DNA of 9,254 bases from Flavobacteriaceae bacterium (GTDB taxonomy: Bacteria > Bacteroidota > Bacteroidia > Flavobacteriales > Flavobacteriaceae), in NCBI GenBank assembly GCA_023700885.1, contig JAMPYA010000077.1, forward strand, positions 1 through 9,254, given 5' to 3'. The notes under the pieces were generated by a model. That model did not search any database. It was not told the DNA's origin and saw only the letters and a program-made list of their open reading frames with translations. Below, in pieces: positions 1 to 5,695 of the stretch (position 1 is its first letter; every line of letters begins with the position of its first letter). The position numbers and the translations under genes are program-made.

Positions 1-3
1 GAA

Positions 4-19
4 TTGATTTGACTTTCGT
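4..19 (+). repeat. Left arm of a 16-bp perfect inverted repeat flanking rteC-int
   Basis: The word TTGATTTGACTTTCGT occurs here and, as its exact reverse complement, at 2473-2488. The two arms bracket the rteC and int genes. The left copy also contains TTTGAC, repeated 11 bases further on (19-24). A 16-bp exact match in non-coding DNA is unlikely to be chance. A recombinase arm-type site or regulator operator is the inferred role. Confidence 0.7.
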
Positions 20-44
20 TTGACAAATCTGAAAACTTTTGTAT

Positions 45-83
45 AGTTTTATTCGGTAGTTGAATGGTACTACCGATAAAATT
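45..83. repeat. Bulged hairpin with ACTACC arms
   Basis: TCGGTAGT (53-60) pairs with ACTACCGA (69-76) around an 8-base loop. Past a single bulged T (52), TTTTA (47-51) pairs with TAAAA (77-81), giving 13 pairs; a G-T wobble and one more A-T pair could extend it to 45-83. Neither strand has a proper T run after it, so a terminator is unlikely. Each arm contains the ACTACC word that recurs near int, which suggests a recombination-related site. Confidence 0.6.
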
Positions 84-245
84 TAACACTTCAAACTTTT
101 ATTTACCTCATAATCAAGATGTTTTATTTGTTTATATTTATTGTTTAGTTCGACAAGCTCACTATAAATTTTATTGGTCAGATGGAACTATACCTATTAA
201 TCATACGGTTTAATGTAGTTTTTATATATAAATTTACCAGCCCTC

Positions 246-1124
246 TTAGAGTTCAGATTCGACTTTCCTGATAAGGCATTCTTTTAGATGGTCGAGAAAT
301 TTAGTAAGTTCATCTTCATTTCTGGCTTTAATCTCTCCATAGGTTTTATAAAAATTTTTTAGATCGATACCAAAAAGTTCTTTACAAATTTGTGCCATTT
401 TTTTAATTTCTGCCTGACCGTTTTTAACGGCTCCGGCTGCATTTAATGCATAGATTAACTCGACTAAATCAGTTTTAGAAGCAGTCCAGGATAGATTGTT
501 CAAAATTTCGGGTTTAACAAATTGAACAGCTTGTACCTCAGATTTTTGTTTCAATTTAACTAAAGCATTAGCATAATATTCGGCCATTAATTCATAGGCG
601 ATTACTTCTGCTGCTTTTATATCGTGACTGGTTGAGAATTCAGGATCTGAATCGAGGTGTAAGACATTGCTAAACAATTCTAACTGATTATTACCACGTA
701 CAAAATATTTATCGTCTAAACAATTTTCATTATGCTGATAATACTTAAAAAATTCTATATTTCGTTTTTTCTTAGCCTCCATTTTTTTGAATGACTCACT
801 TAAAAATTCTTTTTGTTCTTTTAAACATCCATTTGGTTTTTCGGTTAAATAGGTTAAGACAGCTACAAAAAATTTTAAATTACCATAAACCAAGGGCTTT
901 TGATATTTAAAGAAGTTAATTTCTGACTCTTTACCGTTAAAAACGGCTTGCCTTAGCTGTAATCTCAAATTATGAAGACAGTCTTTCGTTAACTGAATAT
1001 TTTCTCTTATTTTTTGTTCTTCTTTTTTATTCGAATTTTCAATTATTTTTACTTCTTCATGGTATTTAGCAATAGTTTTCGCAATATTTTTCATAGATAG
1101 TTCAATTATTTTAAAAAAAAGCAT
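246..1124 (-). CDS. RteC-family protein
   Basis: RteC is known from the Bacteroides conjugative transposon CTnDOT as a regulator that switches on the excision genes; many Bacteroidota mobile elements carry homologues of less clear role. This 292-residue protein shows the family's blocks in order: FFKYQKP (71-77), FFKYYQ (125-130), DDKYFVRG (137-144), DSDPEFSTSHD (158-168), WTASKTDLVELIYAL (213-227), FGIDLKNFYKTY (251-262) and TKFLDHLKE (274-282). Its length is normal for the family and no frameshift is seen. It is soluble, lysine-rich and has no signal peptide. It starts 43 bases after the int stop, so the two may be co-transcribed. A second in-frame ATG at 1094 (MKNIAKTI) is an equally good start. 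No rteA/rteB two-component pair is visible, so the tetracycline cascade of CTnDOT should not be assumed. The family call is strong; the regulatory role is inferred. Confidence 0.85.
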   Translation of the reverse strand: MLFFKIIELSMKNIAKTIAKYHEEVKIIENSNKKEEQKIRENIQLTKDCLHNLRLQLRQAVFNGKESEINFFKYQKPLVYGNLKFFVAVLTYLTEKPNGCLKEQKEFLSESFKKMEAKKKRNIEFFKYYQHNENCLDDKYFVRGNNQLELFSNVLHLDSDPEFSTSHDIKAAEVIAYELMAEYYANALVKLKQKSEVQAVQFVKPEILNNLSWTASKTDLVELIYALNAAGAVKNGQAEIKKMAQICKELFGIDLKNFYKTYGEIKARNEDELTKFLDHLKECLIRKVESEL

Positions 1125-1167
1125 CTAAAAATAATAAAACTCTGTTACATTTTACTATAAAGCCTAT

Positions 1168-2439
1168 TTATTCATAACCTACTGATTTACTGTCATTTAA
1201 ATTGTTATTTTCTTGTTTTCTACTTAAAACCGCTTTTAAGGTAATCATATCATCGCTGACTTTTCGTTCAATTACTTTTGCATAAATTTGAGTTGTTGTT
1301 AATTTAGTATGTCCTAATAACTTAGATACTGTTTCAATAGGAACTCCATTAGTTAAGGTTACAGTTGTAGCAAAGGTATGTCGTGCCATGTGAAAGGTCA
1401 GGTTTTTTTGGATTCCGCAAAGTTCAGCAACTTCTTTTAGGTACACATTAAGCTTTTCATTTGTAATTACCGGAAATAACGTTTCAGTCATATAAGTCAT
1501 TGGATGATTTTCATATTGATCGATTAAATCCTGTGCTTTAGGTAATAACGGAACTTTTACGGAAGTTTTAGTTTTTTGACGCTTGGTTATTATCCAGTTA
1601 TTCCCATCGATTCCTTTGTGAATACAGTTTCTGTTGAGCTGCATTAGGTCGATGTAACTGATGCCGGTATAGCAGCTAAATACAAAAATATCGCGTACAC
1701 GCTCTAGTCTGTCTACACGCATATTGGAAGTTTCTATGTTAGAGAGTTCATTTGCAGAAAGGAATTCACGTTCCGTTTTTTCAAAAGTAGGCTTCCATCT
1801 CACAAAGGGATCTTTTTGAATCCATTCTAAATGATACGCCAGGGTAACAATTTTTCGCAATCGCTGAATGTGCTTCATAATTGTGTTATGGTTCATGGCT
1901 TTTGGATGCCCTGTTGGATAATATCCATTTAAGAAATTTTCAAAATCACACACAAACTTATAATCGAGCTGGTGTAAAAAAACATCAAGGGTGTTTAATT
2001 TCTTTTGAAGAAATTTAGTGATATATCCTTCAGTTATTCCAAAATTTCTGATGGTACCTGGTGCCAAGGTATTTTTAATTTTTCCAGAATGGTACTCGAT
2101 AATATCTTTAAGTGATTTATTGTTTTCGCCTTCACCTAGAAAATTGGCTTTGATAAGATTGGCAGTTACCAGTTGATTTTTTAATTTCAATTCTTGATAA
2201 CATTGAAACAGCTGGGAATGTACCTGATCTAAATACAAATTAATCTGTCGTGCTTCTGCAGAATTTCCTTTAGCTTTTTTCTTTTTAGAATCCCAAAGGT
2301 TTATGGGAATTTTTTTCTTAAGGCTAATGTTAACGCGCTTTTGATTTACGCTAATACGAGCATAGAGTAAAGCTAACTCTTGCTGATTATTTTGGTTATC
2401 TAGCCAAAATAAGATAGAAAATGTGGTTTTGGTTCGCAT
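1168..2439 (-). CDS. int: Tyrosine recombinase / site-specific integrase (Bacteroidota IntDOT-like type)
   Basis: This enzyme cuts and rejoins DNA at att sites through a covalent tyrosine-DNA link, inserting or excising the element. The 423 residues follow the Bacteroidota integrase layout: an N-terminal arm-binding domain (about 1-100), a SAM-like core-binding domain (about 108-205) and a catalytic domain (about 225-395). Visible catalytic residues are Lys (K289 or K291, in RQKTKT), His350 and Arg353 (HMARHTFA), His377 (LLGHTKL) and nucleophile Tyr386 (TTTQIYAKV). At the first catalytic Arg position (XerD reads TGLR) this protein has TGIS, so Ser261 replaces it, as described for CTnDOT IntDOT. 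The gene is full length with an ATG start. It lies beside tRNA-Arg and upstream of the RteC-family gene. No clean TAnnTTTG promoter is seen; TTGATTTG inside the inverted repeat (2473-2488) is one mismatch away. Confidence 0.93.
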   Translation of the reverse strand: MRTKTTFSILFWLDNQNNQQELALLYARISVNQKRVNISLKKKIPINLWDSKKKKAKGNSAEARQINLYLDQVHSQLFQCYQELKLKNQLVTANLIKANFLGEGENNKSLKDIIEYHSGKIKNTLAPGTIRNFGITEGYITKFLQKKLNTLDVFLHQLDYKFVCDFENFLNGYYPTGHPKAMNHNTIMKHIQRLRKIVTLAYHLEWIQKDPFVRWKPTFEKTEREFLSANELSNIETSNMRVDRLERVRDIFVFSCYTGISYIDLMQLNRNCIHKGIDGNNWIITKRQKTKTSVKVPLLPKAQDLIDQYENHPMTYMTETLFPVITNEKLNVYLKEVAELCGIQKNLTFHMARHTFATTVTLTNGVPIETVSKLLGHTKLTTTQIYAKVIERKVSDDMITLKAVLSRKQENNNLNDSKSVGYE

Positions 2440-2472
2440 AGTTGTCGTCTTAAAATGTTAAATATTTTTTAG

Positions 2473-2488
2473 ACGAAAGTCAAATCAA
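2473..2488 (-). repeat. Right arm of the 16-bp inverted repeat
   Basis: This is the exact reverse complement of 4-19 and lies 33 bases upstream of the int start codon. On the int coding strand it reads TTGATTTGACTTTCGT, whose TTGATTTG resembles a TAnnTTTG -7 box with one mismatch. Binding here could therefore also control int transcription. Confidence 0.7.
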
Positions 2489-2516
2489 CTAAAACTACCT
2501 GATATTCAGCTGTTTG

Positions 2517-2541
2517 AAAGTGTCAGTTGAACTGACACTTT
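2517..2541. repeat. Perfect palindrome, 12-bp arms around one base
   Basis: AAAGTGTCAGTT (2517-2528) and AACTGACACTTT (2530-2541) are perfect reverse complements around G2529. No T run follows on either strand, so this is not a typical terminator. It lies about 80 bases upstream of int, between AACTACC motifs. A dimeric-protein operator or a recombination-accessory site is the likeliest reading. Confidence 0.75.
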
Positions 2542-2560
2542 GAGCAATTAACTGTCGATT

Positions 2561-2590
2561 AACTACCATAAACTACCAAATACTATCAAA
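2561..2590 (+). repeat. Three tandem 10-base repeats of AACTACC type
   Basis: AACTACCATA, AACTACCAAA and TACTATCAAA follow one another with no gap. The first two share AACTACC exactly and the third is degenerate. The same heptamer occurs at 2493-2499, and its reverse complement GGTAGTT at 55-61. A ten-base period puts the copies on one face of the helix, as protein-binding iterons usually are. Confidence 0.6.
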
Positions 2591-2604
2591 TTATATGAAT
2601 TCTT

Positions 2605-2647
2605 AAAAACTCAAAAACCACGTAAATACTGGGATTTAGGTGGTTTT
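2605..2647 (-). terminator. Probable terminator of tRNA-Arg
   Basis: On the minus strand, starting 24 bases past the tRNA, AAAACCAC (2647-2640) pairs with GTGGTTTT (2621-2614). After one C-C mismatch, TAAAT pairs with ATTTA, leaving a 6-base loop. The downstream side continues into TGAG and then five Ts (2609-2605). This is a long intrinsic terminator shape in the right place for the tRNA transcript. It could also stop read-through towards int. Confidence 0.65.
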
Positions 2648-2671
2648 GATATAAGTTGATATTCAATTTAG

Positions 2672-2745
2672 TGACCTCGACAGGATTCAAACCTGTAACC
2701 TTCTGAGCCGTAATCAGATGCGCTATTCAGTTGCGCCACGAGGCC
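2672..2745 (-). tRNA. tRNA-Arg (anticodon ACG)
   Basis: The minus strand folds as a complete cloverleaf. The 7-bp acceptor is GGCCTCG with CGAGGTC (one G-T pair), followed by discriminator A at 2672. The D arm is closed by GCGC at both ends. The anticodon arm is TCTGA / TTACGGC / TCAGA with anticodon ACG at 2711-2709. The T arm is ACAGG / TTTGAAT / CCTGT. ACG, normally edited to ICG, reads CGU, CGC and CGA arginine codons. CCA is not encoded. The gene has its own promoter at 2757-2786 and a likely terminator at 2605-2647. Its 3' side faces the integrase-bearing element, so the tRNA or its downstream edge is a plausible integration target, although no duplicate of the tRNA 3' end is visible here. 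Confidence 0.96.
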
Positions 2746-2756
2746 TTTTGAGTGCG

Positions 2757-2786
2757 CAAATATAAAACTTTTTGGTGTATTACAAA
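2757..2786 (-). promoter_or_regulatory. Bacteroidota-type promoter of tRNA-Arg
   Basis: On the minus strand a TTTG -33 box (2786-2783) is followed after 18 bases by TATATTTG (2764-2757), an exact TAnnTTTG -7 box. The -7 box ends 11 bases before the tRNA 5' end. The -33 box overlaps the stop codon of the upstream 49-codon gene. Confidence 0.8.
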
Positions 2787-2929
2787 CTTTTTTTAGTGAC
2801 TAAATACCTCCATCCAATTATAGCTAATTGCCACTTTTTGGCTTTACTCATATCTAATCTGCTTTTTGTAAACGAAGGCATGATTATTTTATTTAAACGA
2901 GCTAATATTTTAAAAAATGATTTATCCAT
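2780..2929 (-). CDS. Small conserved-looking hypothetical protein (49 aa)
   Basis: I cannot assign a function. The 49-residue protein begins MDKSFFKILARLNKIIMP and ends GWRYLVTKKSL. It is strongly basic, with a central SKAKKWQLAIIGWRYLVTK block and no signal peptide. It resembles short proteins of about 50 residues that I recall from Flavobacteriia genomes, some automatically labelled SsrA-binding protein. That label is not supported here, since SmpB is about 150 residues with a beta-barrel fold. The ORF extends upstream to an ATG at 2992, but the extra residues are low-complexity, so I prefer 2929. A TAnnTTTG match (TATTTTTG, 2941-2934) ends only four bases before this ATG and could give a leaderless mRNA. 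The gene lies just upstream of tRNA-Arg on the same strand and diverges from glnA. Confidence 0.6.
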   Translation of the reverse strand: MDKSFFKILARLNKIIMPSFTKSRLDMSKAKKWQLAIIGWRYLVTKKSL

Positions 2930-3071
2930 TAAACAAAAATAATAAAAGTCTTTTAGTTTTAACTTTATTGTGCAATATTTTATAAAAAACACTTTTTTAC
3001 GATAACACCCCCTAAATTAATTTTATATTTCTAATAATTTGATTAATTTATAATATTTACCCCCATAATAT

Positions 3072-3101
3072 TTTGTATAAGAAAGTTTTTTTATATTTTT
3101 G
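3072..3101 (+). promoter_or_regulatory. Promoter of glnA
   Basis: A TTTG -33 box (3072-3075), an 18-base spacer and TATTTTTG (3094-3101) match the Bacteroidota consensus exactly and share the spacing of the tRNA-Arg promoter. Transcription should begin about 5 to 7 bases past 3101, giving an AT-rich leader of about 20 bases before the ATG at 3126, without a Shine-Dalgarno sequence. Confidence 0.8.
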
Positions 3102-3125
3102 TATTAAAATTAATCAAAAAATATT

Positions 3126-5312
3126 ATGTCTAAATTACGATTTCAAGCCCTTTTTGAAGCGCAAAACAGAAAACCTGTCACATTTGAAGATTCTACCAAT
3201 CGATCTCAATTATTTGGTGAAAATGTATTTAACAAACAATCTATGCGTCAATACATGACACAGGATGCTTTTGAAGGTGTAATGAATGCTATGGAGTTTG
3301 GACATAAAATAGAACGAAAAGTGGCAGACCAAGTTGCATCTGCAATGAAAAGTTGGGCGCTCAATAAAGGTGCTACACATTATACGCACTGGTTTCAACC
3401 TCTTACTGGATCTACAGCTGAGAAACATGATGCGTTTTTAGATATGCTTCCAAATGGTGAAGCTATAGAAAAATTTGACGGTGGTCAGTTAGTACAACAA
3501 GAACCTGATGCGTCAAGTTTTCCAAGTGGTGGAATAAGAAATACATTTGAAGCTAGAGGATATACCGCATGGGATCCAACATCTCCTGCATTTGTTTACG
3601 GTACTGCACTTTGTATTCCAACAATATTTGTTTCGTATACGGGTGAAGCATTAGACAATAAAACACCTCTTTTGAAATCTTTACAATCTATTGATGAAGC
3701 TGCAACACAAGTTGCCAAATATTTTGATAAAAATGTAACAAAAGTAATTGCAACACTAGGGTGGGAGCAAGAATATTTTTTAATTGATGCTTCATTAGCC
3801 AATTCAAGACCAGACATTTCTTTAACAGGAAGGGCTTTATTAGGTCATTCACCAGCTAAGGGTCAACAATTAGATGATCATTATTTTGGATCGATTCCAT
3901 CTAGAGCTTTAAACTTTATGAGAGAATTAGAATTAGAAAGTTTAAAACTGGGAATTCCTGTTAAAACACGTCATAATGAGGTTGCTCCAAACCAGTTTGA
4001 ACTAGCTCCAATATATGAAGAAGCTAATTTAGCAGTTGATCACAATTCATTATTAATGGATATTATGGGGAAAATTGCTGAAAAACACAACTTTAAGGTG
4101 TTGTTTCACGAAAAACCATTTGCAGGTATTAACGGATCAGGAAAACATAACAATTGGAGTTTAGCTACCAATACCGGAGTCAATTTATTAGGTCCAGGAA
4201 AAACTCCGATGAAAAATTTACAATTTTTAACCTTTTTCATCAATACCATAAAAGCGGTACATGATTACGAAGAATTATTAAGATCTGGCATTGCATCTGC
4301 AGGAAACGATCATAGATTAGGCGCCAATGAAGCACCTCCGGCAATTATTTCCGTTTTTATTGGTAAACAATTAAGCGATGTTTTAAATGAACTAGAACAA
4401 GTGACTAAAGGTAAATTATCTCCTGAAGAAAAAACTGATTTAAAACTAAATGTAGTTGGAAAAATTCCGGAAATTTTATTGGATAATACAGACAGAAACA
4501 GAACCTCTGCTTTTGCCTTTACTGGAAATAAATTTGAATTTAGAGCGGTTGGCTCTAGCGCCAACTGCGCAACACCAATGATGATTTTGAACGCCATTGT
4601 AGCAAAACAACTCATTGATTTTAAAATAGCTGTTGACAAACTTATCGAAGAAAAAGACATGAAAAAGGATGATGCTATATTCAATGTTCTAAGAGAATAC
4701 ATCAAATTATCAAGCAAAATCAGATTTGAAGGTGATGGTTACAGTAAAGCATGGGAAGATGAAGCTGCAAAGCGAGGATTAAGCAACCATAAAACAACGC
4801 CTCAGGCATTAAAAGCAAAAGTTTCTGAAAAAACAATCCAACTTTTTGAAGATTTAAAGATCATGAATAAAGTTGAAATTATTGCACGACATGAAATAGA
4901 ATTAGATGAATATACCTTAAAAATTCAAATTGAAAGTCGCGTTATTGGTGATATCGCTCGTAATCATATTATTCCAACTGCAATTAGCTATCAAAATACT
5001 TTAATTGAAAATGTGAAAGGTTTAAAAGAAATTTTCGGAAAAGAATTTGAAACATTAGCAAAAGAGCAATTAATGTTAATTAAAGATATTTCTGGACACA
5101 TCAGTCAAATAAATTCTAAAATTACCGCCATGGTTGAAGCTCGTAAAAAAGCCAATAAAATAACTGATGCAGAAGAAAAATCTTTTGCTTATTGCGAATT
5201 AGTGAGACCATTTATTGAAGAAATTAGATACCATTGTGATAAGTTAGAAGTTTTAATTGATGACGAATTGTGGCCAATGGCTAAATACAGAGAATTATTA
5301 TTTACTCGATAA
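3126..5312 (+). CDS. glnN: Glutamine synthetase type III (GSIII, GlnN)
   Basis: It joins ammonia to glutamate with ATP to make glutamine, the main entry of nitrogen into the cell. At 728 residues it fits GSIII, which is far longer than GSI or GSII. The N-terminal GSIII region runs to about residue 200. Catalytic blocks follow: GWEQEYFLID (212-221), TRHNEVAPNQFELAP (281-295), FHEKPFAGINGSGKHNNWS (327-345), NDHRLGANEAPP (394-405) and DRNRTSAFAFTGNKFEFRAVG (456-476), which cover the metal, glutamate and nucleotide sites. A mainly helical C-terminal region (about 500-728) is typical. GSIII enzymes assemble as dodecamers in the cytoplasm and lack the adenylylation control of enteric GSI. The gene stands alone, with its own promoter (3072-3101) and terminator (5318-5346). 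Two C5 boxes upstream (3008-3012, 3060-3064) might be control sites. Many genomes label it glnA. Confidence 0.97.
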   Translation: MSKLRFQALFEAQNRKPVTFEDSTNRSQLFGENVFNKQSMRQYMTQDAFEGVMNAMEFGHKIERKVADQVASAMKSWALNKGATHYTHWFQPLTGSTAEKHDAFLDMLPNGEAIEKFDGGQLVQQEPDASSFPSGGIRNTFEARGYTAWDPTSPAFVYGTALCIPTIFVSYTGEALDNKTPLLKSLQSIDEAATQVAKYFDKNVTKVIATLGWEQEYFLIDASLANSRPDISLTGRALLGHSPAKGQQLDDHYFGSIPSRALNFMRELELESLKLGIPVKTRHNEVAPNQFELAPIYEEANLAVDHNSLLMDIMGKIAEKHNFKVLFHEKPFAGINGSGKHNNWSLATNTGVNLLGPGKTPMKNLQFLTFFINTIKAVHDYEELLRSGIASAGNDHRLGANEAPPAIISVFIGKQLSDVLNELEQVTKGKLSPEEKTDLKLNVVGKIPEILLDNTDRNRTSAFAFTGNKFEFRAVGSSANCATPMMILNAIVAKQLIDFKIAVDKLIEEKDMKKDDAIFNVLREYIKLSSKIRFEGDGYSKAWEDEAAKRGLSNHKTTPQALKAKVSEKTIQLFEDLKIMNKVEIIARHEIELDEYTLKIQIESRVIGDIARNHIIPTAISYQNTLIENVKGLKEIFGKEFETLAKEQLMLIKDISGHISQINSKITAMVEARKKANKITDAEEKSFAYCELVRPFIEEIRYHCDKLEVLIDDELWPMAKYRELLFTR

Positions 5313-5317
5313 TAAAT

Positions 5318-5346
5318 AAAAAAACAGCTCTTGAGCTGTTTTTTTT
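5318..5346. terminator. Bidirectional terminator between glnN and clpS
   Basis: CAGCTC (5325-5330) pairs with GAGCTG (5333-5338) around TT. Seven As precede and eight Ts follow, so the stem extends and each strand ends in a T run. It starts 6 bases after the glnN stop and overlaps the clpS stop codon (5345-5347), so it should end both converging transcripts. Confidence 0.93.
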
Positions 5347-5620
5347 ATATGATTTCTGCCGAAAGTCCGAGCTCTAAGAGTTTAGAACATCGGGGTTTTA
5401 AATCAGATAATTCGCCTGTTTTAACAACACATTTTCCTTTATAATGAACTATTAAAGTACATTGATGCGCTTGCTCATCTGTATGTTCACAAACACTAAT
5501 CAAAGAATCAATTACAAAATCAAACGTATTTACCTCATCATTAAACAAAACCAACTCATGTTGAAGTTCTTCTTTTTCTAAAACATCAACCGATTCTTTT
5601 TCTTTTCTTTTCGTACTCAT
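5345..5620 (-). CDS. clpS: ATP-dependent Clp protease adaptor ClpS
   Basis: ClpS binds N-degron proteins by their destabilising N-terminal residue and delivers them to ClpA/ClpC with ClpP for degradation. From the ATG at 5620 it has 91 residues: a charged flexible tail (about 1-20), then the folded core. LFNDEVNTFDFVIDSL (25-40) aligns with E. coli LVNDDYTPMEFVIDVL, so Asn27 and Asp28 match the ligand-binding Asn34 and Asp35, with Glu29 in place of Asp36. IVHYKGK (57-63) aligns with AVHYQGK, and His59 matches the binding-pocket His66. An upstream in-frame ATG at 5635 would add MELFK; MSTKRK is preferred because related proteins, as I recall them, start with MST. It is the last gene of the permease-tpiA-prmA-clpS run, 75 bases after prmA. 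Confidence 0.93.
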   Translation of the reverse strand: MSTKRKEKESVDVLEKEELQHELVLFNDEVNTFDFVIDSLISVCEHTDEQAHQCTLIVHYKGKCVVKTGELSDLKPRCSKLLELGLSAEII

Positions 5621-5695
5621 TTTAAATAGTTCCATCTTTAAAATTTTCTTTTATCAAATTCATTTTATCAAAAAACATACCATTTCAGTACTACA

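Larger units (their letters stand above)
1..245. other. Non-coding left flank with repeats, downstream of the RteC-family gene
   Basis: I see no credible coding sequence here. The stretch holds one arm of a 16-bp inverted repeat (4-19), a TTTGAC direct repeat 11 bases apart (8-13 and 19-24), a bulged hairpin (45-83), two ACTACC motifs within that hairpin, and one TTCGACAAGCTCA word (149-161). The remainder is plain AT-rich sequence. No convincing terminator (hairpin plus T run) follows the RteC-family gene on the minus strand. Confidence 0.6.
1..2604. mobile_element. One end (or remnant) of an integrative element carrying int and an RteC-family gene
   Basis: The region holds a tyrosine recombinase and an RteC-family gene, both on the minus strand, flanked by non-coding DNA rich in short inverted and direct repeats. 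It lies directly beyond the 3' end and terminator of a tRNA-Arg gene, a common insertion neighbourhood for recombinases of this kind. A recombinase paired with RteC recalls Bacteroidota conjugative or mobilizable elements of the CTnDOT kind. No relaxase, tra, tet, rteA/rteB or excisionase gene is visible. The right limit is placed just short of the tRNA terminator by inference, and the left limit is simply the window edge. No target-site or tRNA duplication was found, so neither boundary is proven. It could be a degenerate remnant, a minimal two-gene element, or the int end of a longer element that continues to the left. Confidence 0.55.
2440..2671. other. Non-coding interval between int and tRNA-Arg, probable attachment or regulatory region
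   Basis: No gene is present. From the int side the interval holds the right arm of the 16-bp inverted repeat (2473-2488), an AACTACC word (2493-2499), a perfect 12-bp-arm palindrome (2517-2541), an ATTAACT direct repeat 11 bases apart (2547-2553 and 2558-2564), a run of 10-base AACTACC-type repeats (2561-2590) and the hairpin that probably terminates the tRNA transcript (2605-2647). The density of repeats at about helical spacing fits a recombinase attachment site or an int control region. Confidence 0.55.

Noticed and set aside
147..163. Possible copy of the tRNA-Arg 3' end (TTCGAC resemblance) as a second att site
   Set aside because: Only a few bases agree with the tRNA T-arm and acceptor sequence, so it cannot count as a direct repeat.
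1125..1167. Separate promoter for the RteC-family gene
   Set aside because: TATTTTTA lacks the final G of the -7 box and there is no -33 box; co-transcription with int is simpler.
3014..3049. Inverted repeat AAATTAAT / ATTAATTT upstream of glnN
   Set aside because: It is made only of A and T in an extremely AT-rich stretch, so chance pairing is expected.
3073..3258. Plus-strand open frame of 61 codons overlapping the start of glnN
   Set aside because: It begins upstream of the glnN -7 box, its translation is low-complexity, and it overlaps a certain gene in another frame.
3210..4717. Three minus-strand open frames inside glnN (3210-3428, 3596-3817, 4310-4717)
   Set aside because: They are antisense shadows of a certain gene, with no recognisable motifs or promoter.
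5636..5695. Own promoter or terminator between prmA and clpS
   Set aside because: TGAATTTG is one mismatch from the -7 box but has no TTTG at proper distance, and no hairpin with a T run was seen.
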